A DNA stretch of 44,639 nucleotides, from the NCBI GenBank assembly GCA_905234395.1, contig CAJOHG010000035.1:1-44639 (forward strand), in the 5' to 3' direction. Every line of letters begins with the position of its first letter. Positions within the stretch are counted from its first letter, which is position 1. This DNA comes from an uncultured Selenomonadaceae bacterium. Its GTDB lineage: Bacteria > Bacillota > Negativicutes > Selenomonadales > Selenomonadaceae. This document shows, piece after piece, positions 1 through 7,264 of the stretch. The notes beneath the pieces were generated by a model that worked only from the letters and a program-made list of their open reading frames with translations, did no database searches and was not told where the DNA came from. The translations under genes were made by a program, and so were the position numbers.

Positions 1-591
1 CATGATGAGCGGGAAAATTTCTTTGTAGGTTATGGCGTTCACGTTACCGATTATGATAAATTTTTTATCGTGTTCAATCATCATGGCGACAAACTCACGA
101 AAGACACTGAACGGCGGATTCGTCACGACAACATCAGCTTGATTGAGCAGTTCAACACATTCTTTTGAGCGGAAATCTCCTGCGCAATAGTTCATGTCGC
201 CGATAAGCGGTTGCGTTTTATAAATGCCGTGCTTGATGGCATATTCAACATCGTAAATCGATTCGCGTCCGTCTCCTGTCCAATCGCGCAATTCGGTTAC
301 TTCCGTCATGTACGCGGTCTTGCCGTCGGGAAAAAGATTTATCTCAAGCCCGGCAATCGGCGAATCGGCGTAGCTCGTCGTGATGAGTTTTTTCAGCTCA
401 AGGTCGTTAAATTTCGCCGCGAAGTACTTAAAAAAATTGCTCTCGAATGGATCATCGCAGTTACAGAAAATCGTTTTGCCGATGAAAAATTCTCGATACC
501 ATCTAAGTTCGTTCTCGATGTCCTCAAGTTGCGTGTAGAATTTATCCTTCTTCGCACGCGCCGCCGAATTTAAATTTCTGTTGCCAGCCAT
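1..591 (-). CDS. EcoRI-family adenine-specific DNA methyltransferase (partial, C-terminus outside window)
   Basis: Translating the minus strand from the ATG at 591 gives 197 codons that stay open to the window edge. The N-terminus (MAGNRNLNSAARAKKDKFYT) and the following pattern of CNCDDP, SNFFKYF and a VVVTNPPFS motif at about residues 155-163 match the EcoRI-type N6-adenine methyltransferase family; NPPF is the catalytic motif IV of gamma-type amino methyltransferases. The enzyme would methylate adenine in a specific duplex site using S-adenosylmethionine. A strong AGGAGG lies 7-8 bases before the start. It points away from the tRNA operon. Whether a restriction partner or only a solitary methylase exists cannot be seen because the gene runs off the window. 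Family call is confident; site specificity is unknown. Confidence 0.85.
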   Translation of the reverse strand, partial: MAGNRNLNSAARAKKDKFYTQLEDIENELRWYREFFIGKTIFCNCDDPFESNFFKYFAAKFNDLELKKLITTSYADSPIAGLEINLFPDGKTAYMTEVTELRDWTGDGRESIYDVEYAIKHGIYKTQPLIGDMNYCAGDFRSKECVELLNQADVVVTNPPFSVFREFVAMMIEHDKKFIIIGNVNAITYKEIFPLIM

Positions 592-689
592 GAAATCGCC
601 TCCTATGAATATTTTAGCAGACGAACAAGTCTTGCCGCAACAAAAAATGAAACGCGCTTTAGGTACATTCAAGTCGCCGAAACTTTTTA

Positions 690-718
690 TTGACAGATTT
701 AAAACGGTGTGATATCAT
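690..718 (+). promoter_or_regulatory. Sigma-70/A type promoter of the tRNA-ribosomal protein operon
   Basis: TTGACA at 690-695 and TATCAT at 713-718 are separated by exactly 17 bases, about 37 bases before the first tRNA. This is the best housekeeping promoter in the left part of the window and probably drives the tRNAs and, by read-through, rpmG-secE-nusG and downstream genes. Confidence 0.75.
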
Positions 719-754
719 GCGCCCTGTTATGGACAAAGCGTTCATGACAAGAGC

Positions 755-830
<76 letters not shown>

Positions 831-832
831 AT

Positions 833-908
833 GCTGATGTAGCTCAGTCGGCAGAGCGTATCCTTGGTAAGGATAAGGTCACCGGTTCAATCCCGGTCAT
901 CAGCTCCA
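833..908 (+). tRNA. tRNA-Thr (GGT anticodon)
   Basis: A complete 76-base cloverleaf with acceptor GCTGATG/CATCAGC, anticodon stem TATCC/GGATA, loop TTGGTAA (anticodon GGT, reading ACC/ACT) and encoded CCA. It begins two bases after the tRNA-fMet CCA end, so the two are co-transcribed. Confidence 0.93.
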
Positions 909-968
909 GGCGGCATAGCTCAGTTGGCTAGCGCTGTGTCCGCGGTTCAAATCCGTGTGCCGCCACCA
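909..968 (+). pseudogene. tRNA-like gene lacking the anticodon arm
   Basis: Only 60 bases long but with intact tRNA ends: acceptor GGCGGCA (909-915) pairs with TGCCGCC (958-964), followed by A73 and an encoded CCA; a normal T arm sits at 941-957 (CGCGG, TTCAAAT, CCGTG). The D-arm starts normally (GCTC AGTTGGCTA), but its 3' strand is imperfect (GCGC) and only six bases separate it from the T stem. The five-pair anticodon stem and seven-base loop, about 16-17 bases, are missing. The isoacceptor cannot be read; the ends resemble elongator Met or Trp tRNAs. It starts directly after the tRNA-Thr CCA. It is either a deleted pseudogene or an assembly deletion. Confidence 0.7.
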
Positions 969-980
969 CTTGAGATCAAT

Positions 981-996
981 GCCCCTGCAGAGGGGC
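981..996 (+). other. Short hairpin between tRNAs and rpmG
   Basis: GCCCCT (981-986) pairs with AGGGGC (991-996) around a four-base loop. It is not followed by a convincing U-run, so I read it as a processing or partial attenuation element rather than a full terminator. Confidence 0.4.
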
Positions 997-1024
997 TTAT
1001 TAAATTAATTAAGGAGGTCGCGCC

Positions 1025-1174
1025 ATGAGGACGAACATAACCTTGTCCTGCACCGAATGCAAAAATCGCAACTACAGGACGAACAAAAACAAAAAGAATA
1101 CTCCAGATCGCATTGAGCTGAAAAAGTATTGTAAATTCTGCAAGAAACACACCACTCACAAAGAGACTAAGTAG
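1025..1174 (+). CDS. rpmG: Ribosomal protein bL33
   Basis: A 49-residue protein of the large ribosomal subunit. It has the zinc-binding form of L33: cysteine pairs C9-x2-C12 and C36-x2-C39, with a basic body between. Length and the pattern [11 protein letters not shown] and KYCKFCKKH are typical. A strong AAGGAGG site lies about 8 bases before the ATG. It sits between the tRNA cluster and secE, the usual place in Firmicutes, and is probably on the same transcript. The presence of the zinc-type form says nothing about a zinc-free paralog elsewhere in the genome. Confidence 0.93.
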   Translation: MRTNITLSCTECKNRNYRTNKNKKNTPDRIELKKYCKFCKKHTTHKETK

Positions 1175-1194
1175 TAAAACGGAGTGTGAGAGAA

Positions 1195-1398
1195 TTGTCG
1201 GAGCAGAAAGTTGAGAAAAAGGGCGTCTTCCAATTCATTCGCGAAGTGCGCGCCGAACTCAAAAAAGTTTCGTGGCCGACCAACAAGGAGCTTGTCTCCT
1301 ATACCGGCGTCGTCGGTTTGGCTGTGGTTATCGTCTGCGTGCTGATTTGGATTTGCGATACCGCCTTTGCAAAACTTTTTCGCATTATCCTCGGCTGA
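1195..1398 (+). CDS. secE: Preprotein translocase subunit SecE
   Basis: SecE stabilises SecY in the general secretion channel. The protein is the short single-membrane-helix form: a basic amphipathic N-terminus with the family signature FIREVRAELKKVSWPT, then one hydrophobic segment (GVVGLAVVIVCVLIW). I place the start at the TTG at 1195, ten bases after the GGAG at 1181-1184; the in-frame GTG at 1186 is only one base from that site. The protein is 67 residues with this start or 70 with the GTG. It lies between rpmG and nusG as in most Firmicutes. Confidence 0.92.
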   Translation: MSEQKVEKKGVFQFIREVRAELKKVSWPTNKELVSYTGVVGLAVVIVCVLIWICDTAFAKLFRIILG

Positions 1399-1410
1399 AA
1401 GGAAATTGCC

Positions 1411-1959
1411 ATGGAAAAGAAAGTTGCCGAATCGGAACGAATCTCCGACCGTGCGTGGTATGTCGTGCACACCTTTTCGGGCTACGAAAAGAGAGTTAAA
1501 GCCACCCTTGACAGCAAAATCGCCGCGCAGGGTCTCGAAGACGTGATTTTTAATGTTATCGTGCCAATGCGTGACGAATCCGAATTCAAGGACGGCAGAC
1601 GTCGCATCGTGCAAAAAAAAGTTTTTCCCGGCTATGTCCTTGTCGATATGATTGTCAACAACAATTCCTGGTTCGTCGTGCGAAATACTCAAGGCGTCAC
1701 GGGCTTTGTCGGTTCCGAAAAAGATCCTGTTCCGCTTACCGAAGAAGAGGCTAAACGAATCTTGACTGAACTTGTTGACGGGCGCGCCGATGATAACACA
1801 CTCGGCTTTAAAATCAACGACAACGTCCGAATCATCGCCGGCATCTTTGAAAATCGACTCGCGACTGTCAAAAGCATTGACGCGGCTAAACAGCGGCTTA
1901 GAGTTCTCGTTGAAAATATGCCCGTCGATTTGGATGTCAGTCAGGTTGAAAAAATTTAG
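1411..1959 (+). CDS. nusG: Transcription termination/antitermination factor NusG
   Basis: A 182-residue NusG. The N-terminal NGN domain, which contacts the RNA polymerase clamp, spans about residues 15-115 (AWYVVHTFSGYEKRV, VFPGYVLVDM, VRNTQGVTGFVGS). The C-terminal KOW domain that binds Rho or NusE spans about 128-182 (FKINDNVRIIAGIFENRLATV). Full family length, no insertions. It follows secE by 12 bases. Confidence 0.96.
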   Translation: MEKKVAESERISDRAWYVVHTFSGYEKRVKATLDSKIAAQGLEDVIFNVIVPMRDESEFKDGRRRIVQKKVFPGYVLVDMIVNNNSWFVVRNTQGVTGFVGSEKDPVPLTEEEAKRILTELVDGRADDNTLGFKINDNVRIIAGIFENRLATVKSIDAAKQRLRVLVENMPVDLDVSQVEKI

Positions 1960-1983
1960 TCACCACTGAAAGGAGGTGCACTC

Positions 1984-2409
1984 ATGGCAAAGAAGGTTAC
2001 CAAAGTCGTCAAATTGCAAGTTCCCGCAGGTAAAGCTACTCCCGCGCCGCCGGTAGGCCCGGCACTCGGTCAAGCAGGCGTCAACATCATGGCGTTTGTC
2101 AAAGAGTTCAACGACCGCACGGCTCAACAGGCAGGCTTGATTATCCCTGTCGAAATTTCCGTTTATGAAGATCGCTCGTTTACTTTCATCACCAAAACTC
2201 CGCCCGCAGCTGTTTTGCTCAAAAAGGCGGCAGGCATCGAAAAAGCGTCGGGCGAACCGAACAAAAACAAAGTCGCCAAACTTCCGCGCGCCAAAGCTCA
2301 AGAGATTGCCGAACTCAAAATGAAAGACCTTAACGCGGCGTCAATCGAGGCTGCAACACGCATGATTGAAGGCACGGCTCGCTCTATGGGCATTGAAATT
2401 GTCGCTTAA
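1984..2409 (+). CDS. rplK: Ribosomal protein uL11
   Basis: L11 forms the base of the L7/L12 stalk and the GTPase-associated centre. The 141-residue protein has the N-terminal proline-rich signature [19 protein letters not shown] and a C-terminal RNA-binding domain ending in the normal [11 protein letters not shown] motif. An AAAGGAGGT site precedes the ATG by about 7 bases. It forms the usual rplK-rplA pair. Confidence 0.97.
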   Translation: MAKKVTKVVKLQVPAGKATPAPPVGPALGQAGVNIMAFVKEFNDRTAQQAGLIIPVEISVYEDRSFTFITKTPPAAVLLKKAAGIEKASGEPNKNKVAKLPRAKAQEIAELKMKDLNAASIEAATRMIEGTARSMGIEIVA

Positions 2410-2458
2410 TCACACGACGCGGGAGAGTTAATCGTTTGTACCGCAGGAGGAAATTTTA

Positions 2459-3139
2459 ATGGCAAAGCAAAGCAAAAGATTCCGCGAGGCTCAAGCACTC
2501 GTCGAGGCAGGAAAATTTTATTCCGCTGATGAGGCTGTCGCACTCGTGAAGAAAACCGCTACTGCAAAATTCGACGAGACTATTGAATTGCACGTCCGTC
2601 TTGGCGTCGATCCGAAATACGCTGATCAACAAATTCGCGGCGCAATGGTTCTGCCGCACGGCATCGGCAAAACTAAACGCGTTCTGGTGTTCGCAGTCGG
2701 AGAAAAAGCTCAAGAGGCTCAAGCGGCGGGCGCAGACTACGTCGGCTCGGATGATTTGGTCGCAAAAATTCAAGGCGGCTGGTTTGATTTCGATGTTGCA
2801 GTCGCGACACCTGACATGATGCGCGTTATCGGTCGTCTCGGCAAACTTTTGGGTCCGCGCGGTTTGATGCCTAACCCGAAACTCGGCACCGTTACGCCCG
2901 ACATTGCCAAAGCTGTCGGCGAACAAAAGGCAGGTAAAATTGAATACCGCACCGATAAACAAGGCAACATTCACTGCCCGATTGGCAAGAAGTCTTTCGA
3001 GGACAACAAGCTCCGCGAAAATTATCAGGCGTTGATTGACACCTTGATTCGCGTCAAACCGGCGGCGGCTAAAGGGCAATACATCAAGTCCGTCACTTTG
3101 GCGGCGGCAATGGGTCCCGGCGTCCCGGTTCAAATCTGA
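2459..3139 (+). CDS. rplA: Ribosomal protein uL1
   Basis: L1 forms the mobile L1 stalk near the E site and in many bacteria represses its own rplK-rplA mRNA. The 226-residue protein has the expected domains and signatures: [16 protein letters not shown] near the N-terminus, [17 protein letters not shown] in the middle and [16 protein letters not shown] at the end. An AGGAGG lies about 7 bases upstream of the ATG. The 49-base gap after rplK is where L1 would bind its own message, but I did not resolve that structure. Confidence 0.97.
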   Translation: MAKQSKRFREAQALVEAGKFYSADEAVALVKKTATAKFDETIELHVRLGVDPKYADQQIRGAMVLPHGIGKTKRVLVFAVGEKAQEAQAAGADYVGSDDLVAKIQGGWFDFDVAVATPDMMRVIGRLGKLLGPRGLMPNPKLGTVTPDIAKAVGEQKAGKIEYRTDKQGNIHCPIGKKSFEDNKLRENYQALIDTLIRVKPAAAKGQYIKSVTLAAAMGPGVPVQI

Positions 3140-3154
3140 TTCAACTGAATATTT

Positions 3155-3260
3155 CAGACCGCAGAAGGCAAGTTCGGCACGCCGATTAAAGTGCTTGCTC
3201 AGGTCGAATGCAACTTTGCGATTAAAAGTTCCTTCGGTCTGCGCGGTCGAAGGACTTTTT
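3155..3260 (+). promoter_or_regulatory. L10-type ribosomal protein leader with attenuator
   Basis: The rplA-rplJ gap contains two mutually exclusive structures. CAGACC plus GAAGG (3155-3168) can pair with CCTTCGGTCTG (3231-3241), the closing helix expected of an L10 leader that binds the L10(L12)4 complex. Alternatively TCCTTCG (3230-3236) pairs with CGAAGGA (3248-3254) followed by CTTTTT, an intrinsic terminator. The simplest reading is autogenous attenuation of rplJ-rplL. The structures are read from the sequence; the mechanism is inferred from the L10 leader family. Confidence 0.8.
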
Positions 3261-3286
3261 CATCAGACTTAAGGAGGTGAAAATTT

Positions 3287-3844
3287 ATGGCAGTTACAAG
3301 CAAGGTCACGCCCAAAAAAGAGGCTGTCGTCGCCGAAATTAAAGGTTGGTTGACTTCGGCTAAAGGTCTCGTTTTGACAAGCTATCGCGGTCTCAACGTG
3401 GCAACCGATACTCAACTGCGCCGTGAACTTCGCGCGGCAGGCGTTCAATATAAAGTCGTCAAAAATACAATGCTCCGTATCGCGGCTAAGCAGGCAGGCA
3501 TCGAAGGACTCGATTCGCACCTTGAAGGCACCACGGCTATGGCATTCTCCACGGAAGACGCGGTTGCTCCGGCAAAAGTTATCTGCGACTTCATGAAGAA
3601 AAACAAGCTTGAAGATCCCGGCATTCTTACAATCAAAGTCGGCATGGTCGAAGGCAAAGTTATCGACGATAAGGGCGTCAAAGCTCTGGCGAATTTGCCG
3701 AGCCGCGAAGAACTCGTTGCCAAACTTTTGGGCAGCATGAACGCTCCGATTGCAAACTGCGTCGGCGTCCTGTCGGGTATCATTCGCAATTTCGTCGGCG
3801 TCGTCGATGCCATTCGCGAGAAGAAAGAAAAATCTGCGGCTTAA
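3287..3844 (+). CDS. rplJ: Ribosomal protein uL10
   Basis: L10 anchors the L7/L12 dimers to the ribosome. The 185-residue protein opens with the family pattern KKEAVVAEIKGWLTSAKGLVLT and carries the RNA-binding globular domain with YRGLNV and VVKNTMLRIAAKQAGIEGL. The C-terminal helix that docks L12 dimers ends in a charged tail (REKKEKSAA). It is slightly longer than the common 165-175 residues. AAGGAGGTG precedes the ATG. It sits directly under the L10-type attenuator and 39 bases before rplL. Confidence 0.96.
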   Translation: MAVTSKVTPKKEAVVAEIKGWLTSAKGLVLTSYRGLNVATDTQLRRELRAAGVQYKVVKNTMLRIAAKQAGIEGLDSHLEGTTAMAFSTEDAVAPAKVICDFMKKNKLEDPGILTIKVGMVEGKVIDDKGVKALANLPSREELVAKLLGSMNAPIANCVGVLSGIIRNFVGVVDAIREKKEKSAA

Positions 3845-3883
3845 TCGTGAAGTTTTTGTTTAGAAATTGGAGGCTGAAATAAA

Positions 3884-4255
3884 ATGACTAAAGAAGAAAT
3901 TATGCAGGCTATCGAAAGCATGACGGTGCTCGAACTTAGCGAACTCGTCAAAGCCATGGAAGAACGTTTCGGCGTATCGGCGGCGGCTCCCGTAGCAGTT
4001 GCGGCGGCGGCTCCTGCGGCGGCAGCGGCTGAAGAAGAAGAGAAAACCGAATTCGACGCAGTGCTCGCATCTGTCGGCGACAAGAAGATCAACGTCATCA
4101 AAGTCGTCCGCGAAATCACCGGGCTCGGTCTCAAAGAAGCTAAAGCTCTCGTCGACGGCGCACCCGCTCCCGTCAAAGAAAAAGTTTCCAAAGCCGACGC
4201 CGAAGCTATCAAAGCTAAACTCGAAGAAGTCGGCGCGACTGTCGAAATTAAATAA
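3884..4255 (+). CDS. rplL: Ribosomal protein bL12 (L7/L12)
   Basis: The stalk protein that recruits translational GTPases. The 123-residue protein has the N-terminal dimerisation helix (about 1-32), an alanine-rich hinge with many Ala and Pro residues (about 36-54) and the C-terminal factor-binding domain containing [20 protein letters not shown]. Length is normal. It ends 25 bases before an intrinsic terminator, so the ribosomal operon stops here; rpoB and rpoC, which usually follow, are not in this window. Confidence 0.97.
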   Translation: MTKEEIMQAIESMTVLELSELVKAMEERFGVSAAAPVAVAAAAPAAAAAEEEEKTEFDAVLASVGDKKINVIKVVREITGLGLKEAKALVDGAPAPVKEKVSKADAEAIKAKLEEVGATVEIK

Positions 4256-4280
4256 GCAAGCGTATGAAATTTCTATAGAC

Positions 4281-4312
4281 CTCGCTCGGAACTTCGGGCG
4301 GGATTTTTTTTT
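4281..4312 (+). terminator. Intrinsic terminator after rplL
   Basis: CTCGCTCG (4281-4288) pairs with CGGGCGGG (4295-4302), allowing G-U pairs, around GAACTT, followed by GATTTTTTTTT. It closes the rpmG-rplL operon. Confidence 0.8.
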
Positions 4313-4387
4313 GACGCGAAAATTTTTAGCGGAAGCTTCCGTCAAGTTTTCGCTAAGGCTCTGCAGATATTTGAACTGTCGCGTCCT

Positions 4388-4555
4388 TGTGCAAAATTAA
4401 CTGCCGAACAGGCGCAAGAAGTTCTGCGGCTTTACAAAAAAGGCGACAGCAAATTTGGTTGCACCGCTCTTGCAAAGAAATTTAATGTTCATCCTGCGAC
4501 AATTCACGGTATAATCAGCGGAAAGATTTACAAAAACATTGCACGGAACAATTAA
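4388..4555 (+). pseudogene. Remnant of an HNH homing-endonuclease C-terminal tail
   Basis: This frame, ending at TAA 4553-4555, encodes CAKLTAEQAQEVLRLYKKG, then ALAKKFNVHPATIHGIISG and KIYKNI. It has the same arrangement as the end of the intact HNH endonuclease at 6392-7018: a Cys and AKLT, a helix, then A-KFNV followed by TI or TIS and YKN. Such helix-turn-helix tails contact DNA in HNH homing enzymes. The frame is open upstream to the rplL terminator but has no ATG, no Shine-Dalgarno site and no HNH core. I read it as a 5'-deleted relic of an insertion between rplL and tRNA-Arg. Confidence 0.6.
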
Positions 4556-4563
4556 AAATTTAA

Positions 4564-4602
4564 AGCGGCTCCGAAATTTCTCGGAACCGCTGAATTTTTT
4601 TT
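4564..4602 (+). terminator. Terminator-like hairpin after the HNH remnant
   Basis: AGCGG-C-TCCGA pairs with TCGGA-A-CCGCT around AATTTC with one mismatch, followed by GAATTTTTTTT. It lies between the HNH remnant and the minus-strand tRNA-Arg. Confidence 0.7.
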
Positions 4603-4605
4603 AGT

Positions 4606-4682
4606 TGGTGTGCTCGGCGGGACTTGAACCCGCGATCTCAAGTGTCGGAGACTTGTATCTTATCCAACTAGACGACGAGCAC
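4606..4682 (-). tRNA. tRNA-Arg (CCG anticodon)
   Basis: On the minus strand this is a complete 77-base cloverleaf: acceptor GTGCTCG/CGAGCAC, anticodon stem CAAGT/ACTTG, loop CTCCGAC (anticodon CCG, reading CGG) and encoded CCA. It lies just downstream of malic enzyme on the same strand. Confidence 0.92.
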
Positions 4683-4698
4683 TTTTATCTGTTAGGAG

Positions 4699-5943
4699 TT
4701 AAACATTGCGCATTGCTTTTAAAAGTTCACGTGTATGTTGAGCGACTTCTTCGGGAGTGATTTTCATGTTGCGTGCGACGCCCGAATCCTGCGCGGCTTT
4801 GGCAACGGCTGCTGCAACCGTCGGCGCGACACGTTCATCAAAAGGCGTGGTGATAACGTGTTCTTCGTCGAGTTCGTCCGCACTGATAAGCGATGCAATG
4901 GCATAAGCCGCCGCAATTTTCATCTCTTCGTTGACGTCGGTTGCGCGAACGTCCAAAGCTCCGCGAAAAATTCCGGGGAATGCAAGCAGATTGTTGACTT
5001 GATTGGGAAAATCACTGCGACCCGTTGCGACGACGCGAGCACCTGCAGACTTTGCAAGGTCGGGCATAATTTCGGGCGTGGGATTCGCCATTGCAAGAAT
5101 AATCGCGTCCTTATTCATCATCTTGACCATTTCGGGAGTGAGAAGTTTAGCCTTCGACACGCCGATAAAAACGTCCGCACCGTGAATCACGTCGACGAGC
5201 TGCCCGGCTTCCTTGTCAAAGTTCGTGACTTCGGCGATTTGGTCTTTGTAAGGGTTCATGCCTTTGCCGCGCCCTTCGTAAATCGCACCCGTCGAATCGC
5301 AGAGCAAAACGTTTTTCGCTCCCATCTTTTGAATCAGATACGTTATCGCCATACCTGCCGCACCCGCGCCGTTGACGACAACTTTAATGTCTTCGAATTT
5401 TTTGCCGACAAGACGGAGCGCGTTAATCAATGCCGCCGCAACGACAATCGCCGTGCCGTGTTGATCGTCGTGAAAAACGGGAATATCGACGCTGTCTTTC
5501 AACGCCTGTTCAATGTCGAAACATTCGGGTGCCTTGATGTCTTCAAGATTTATGCCGCCGAAAGTCGGAGCCATAAGCTGAATCGCCTTGACGATTTCGG
5601 GAACGCTTTTTGTGTTGAGGCAAATTGGAATTGCATCGACGCCGGCAAAACCTTTGAACAGAATCGATTTGCCTTCCATGACGGGCAGACCTGCGCCCGC
5701 GCCAATATCGCCCAAACCGAGGACAGCCGTGCCGTTCGTGACGACAGCGACAAGGTTGCCGCGATTGGTGTAGTCGTAAATTTTATCGGGATCGTCTTTA
5801 ATCTCCAGACAAGGTGCGGCGACGCCCGGCGTGTATGCGAGAGTTAAATCATAAGCCGTGGTGAGTGGAACTTTGCTCTTGACTTCGAGTTTGCCGCGAT
5901 TGATTTTGTGCAGAGCGAGTGCCTCCTGGTCGACGTTTGACAC
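4699..5943 (-). CDS. Malic enzyme, short bacterial form
   Basis: Oxidatively decarboxylates malate to pyruvate with NAD(P) and a divalent metal. The 414-residue protein shows the N-terminal malic domain with YTPGVAAPC and [20 protein letters not shown], the metal/substrate region [11 protein letters not shown] followed by [13 protein letters not shown], and a Rossmann NAD-binding domain with [10 protein letters not shown], then ALANPTPEI-like [11 protein letters not shown]. Cofactor preference cannot be told by eye. The start is a GTG with AAAGGA 9 bases upstream. A near-consensus promoter lies at 5981-6009. With pckA downstream in the window it suggests C4-C3 interconversion around pyruvate, PEP and malate. 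Confidence 0.95.
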   Translation of the reverse strand: MSNVDQEALALHKINRGKLEVKSKVPLTTAYDLTLAYTPGVAAPCLEIKDDPDKIYDYTNRGNLVAVVTNGTAVLGLGDIGAGAGLPVMEGKSILFKGFAGVDAIPICLNTKSVPEIVKAIQLMAPTFGGINLEDIKAPECFDIEQALKDSVDIPVFHDDQHGTAIVVAAALINALRLVGKKFEDIKVVVNGAGAAGMAITYLIQKMGAKNVLLCDSTGAIYEGRGKGMNPYKDQIAEVTNFDKEAGQLVDVIHGADVFIGVSKAKLLTPEMVKMMNKDAIILAMANPTPEIMPDLAKSAGARVVATGRSDFPNQVNNLLAFPGIFRGALDVRATDVNEEMKIAAAYAIASLISADELDEEHVITTPFDERVAPTVAAAVAKAAQDSGVARNMKITPEEVAQHTRELLKAMRNV

Positions 5944-5980
5944 TTAAATTCATCCTTTCCAGTCTTAATAACCGCCGCAT

Positions 5981-6009
5981 ATTATATTAGCCGCGCAATA
6001 TATTTTCAA
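5981..6009 (-). promoter_or_regulatory. Promoter of malic enzyme
   Basis: On the minus strand TTGAAA (plus 6004-6009) and a perfect TATAAT (plus 5981-5986) are 17 bases apart, about 40 bases before the malic enzyme start. Confidence 0.75.
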
Positions 6010-6105
6010 GACTTGCGCCGCCTTGAATACAATATTTTTTCGCCGCGCACAAAAATTTTTGAGCGGTGACTTGCAAAGGAAAAATTTTTCTGCTACAGTT
6101 ATTGC

Positions 6106-6352
6106 ACGGGTTATGGAGATTCTTCGGAAGAAAATTAATTTCGTTCTAAGCATCTTCTAATGGTCTTCAAATATAATTCCCGTTGATCCTAATAGGATCC
6201 GCCACAGCGTCGGAAAGGATGTCCCCGCATCTGCTCCGACAAACAAATAATTTGCGGTGTCCACCAAACACGCGCACAGGGAAGGTGAGATATGCAGAAA
6301 TAAAATCGTTTCCTAACGAGCAGGACGGAGGTTTTAAAGCCTCCGCCTTTTT
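6106..6352 (+). ncRNA. Candidate orphan structured RNA
   Basis: The gap between malic enzyme and the convergent HNH gene is non-coding but structured on the plus strand. A possible promoter is TTGCAA (6071-6076), 17 bases, TACAGT (6094-6099); a TATAAT also occurs at 6172-6177. Helices I can see are TTCCC (6176-6180) with GGGAA (6279-6283) enclosing GATCC/GGATC, GTCGGA/TCCGAC with an inner GATG/CATC, and TGCG-GTGT/ACAC-CGCA. The region ends in a terminator at 6326-6352. No gene lies downstream on this strand, so it is not an obvious riboswitch. It does not match 6S, SRP, tmRNA or RNase P signatures that I know. The 5' end is uncertain. Confidence 0.4.
6326..6352 (+). terminator. Intrinsic terminator of the candidate RNA
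   Basis: CGGAGG (6326-6331) pairs with CCTCCG (6340-6345), followed by CCTTTTT. The U-run exists only on the plus strand, so a plus transcript ends here although no plus-strand gene precedes it. Confidence 0.8.
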
Positions 6353-6391
6353 ATTTGCCGTCCTTCAATTTCTGCACGTCCGCGCACTTCA

Positions 6392-7018
6392 TCAATCAAC
6401 GTTCTTGTAAGTTTCGCGATGATAAGCGTCACTGATTGTACTGATGTTCACGTTAAATTTTTGGGCAAATGCTGTAAAGCCCAGTTCTAAATTGCCGGGC
6501 ACACAATAACGACGAATTTCGCGAACTTGTAATTCTGTAAGCTTTGCATTATGACATTCACAACCACTTTTCTGCAAACCTAATCTGAGAGCATGTTGTT
6601 GATTTTCACTTGCTGTTACCCATTCCAAATTTGAAACATTATTGTTGAGTTTATTGCCGTCGATGTGATTTACAAAAGGTTTGTTTGCAGGATTTGGAAT
6701 GAAAGCTTGTGCGACGAGGGCGTGTACAAAATAATTTTTGGTTCTGCCATTTTTATAAAGACCAATACGCAGATAACCTTTTACTGTCTCTGGCTTGAGA
6801 ATTCTAACGTCACCTTTGTGAAACGACTTAACACGAGCGAAATTACTTACTTGATATTTCCCATCATAATTTTTAATGTCGCGCCAGATTTCATTGGGGA
6901 GATCGTTACTCGGCAAATTTTGAAAATCCAAGTCTGGCAATAAAACCTTTAAAGCCTTACGTACCGTTAAGCCAAGCTTTGCTGTTACCAATATTTCTTT
7001 CGCTTCGTCGACTGTCAC
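6392..7018 (-). CDS. HNH homing endonuclease (NUMOD4-HNH type)
   Basis: A 208-residue protein. Residues about 42-80 have the NUMOD4 pattern (EIWRDIKNYDGKYQVSNFARVKS). The HNH nuclease follows at about 95-145 with HALVAQAFIPNP, VNHIDGNKLNNNVSNLEWVT and ENQQHA. The C-terminal 50 residues form a probable helix-turn-helix (AKLTELQVREI, then AFAQKFNVNISTISDAY). Such genes are usually free-standing homing or phage-derived endonucleases. The GTG start has AAGGAG 9 bases before it. Its tail resembles the remnant at 4388-4555, so the family has inserted here at least twice or one copy has been split. Cleavage site unknown. Confidence 0.85.
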   Translation of the reverse strand: MTVDEAKEILVTAKLGLTVRKALKVLLPDLDFQNLPSNDLPNEIWRDIKNYDGKYQVSNFARVKSFHKGDVRILKPETVKGYLRIGLYKNGRTKNYFVHALVAQAFIPNPANKPFVNHIDGNKLNNNVSNLEWVTASENQQHALRLGLQKSGCECHNAKLTELQVREIRRYCVPGNLELGFTAFAQKFNVNISTISDAYHRETYKNVD

Positions 7019-7161
7019 GATAAATCGCTCCTTTGTGATTTGACATTACACGCGGGAACGCTTACAATCAACGAAGAAACTTTGATTTGCGTATCCGCGT
7101 GTTTAGTGAATGTTTACAACTACACTTTAACACATAATCGGACGCGAATCAAATTTTTTTT

Positions 7162-7190
7162 GCCTGTGCTGACAGTCGGCGCGGGCTTTT
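7162..7190 (+). terminator. Terminator-like hairpin upstream of pckA
   Basis: GCCTGTGC (7162-7169) pairs with GCGCGGGC (7179-7186), with two G-U pairs, followed by TTTTC. It would insulate the pckA promoter from upstream plus-strand transcription. Confidence 0.6.
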
Positions 7191-7194
7191 CTGT

Positions 7195-7223
7195 TTGACA
7201 ATCACTGCGCAAAAGTTTATTAT
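7195..7223 (+). promoter_or_regulatory. Promoter of pckA
   Basis: TTGACA at 7195-7200 and TATTAT at 7218-7223 with an exact 17-base spacer, 42 bases before the pckA ATG. GGAGG lies at 7251-7255. Confidence 0.8.
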
Positions 7224-7264
7224 CGGCTAAGCAGTCAACATAGAGTTTACGGAGGTTAAAAATT

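Noticed and set aside
1186..1194. GTG start for secE
   Set aside because: Only one base separates it from GGAG; the TTG at 1195 has workable spacing. The difference is three residues.
2456..3133. Long open frame on the minus strand across rplA (225 codons)
   Set aside because: It mirrors the rplA codons exactly, has no ribosome-binding site of its own and no recognisable product; the plus-strand gene is certain.
6176..6300. Cobalamin-riboswitch-like strings (GCCACAG, and AGGGAAGGTG)
   Set aside because: The conserved blocks are in the wrong order and no cobalamin gene follows, so the resemblance is superficial.
5944..7264. Group I intron hosting the HNH gene
   Set aside because: I found no group I core segments or split host gene around the endonuclease; it looks free-standing.
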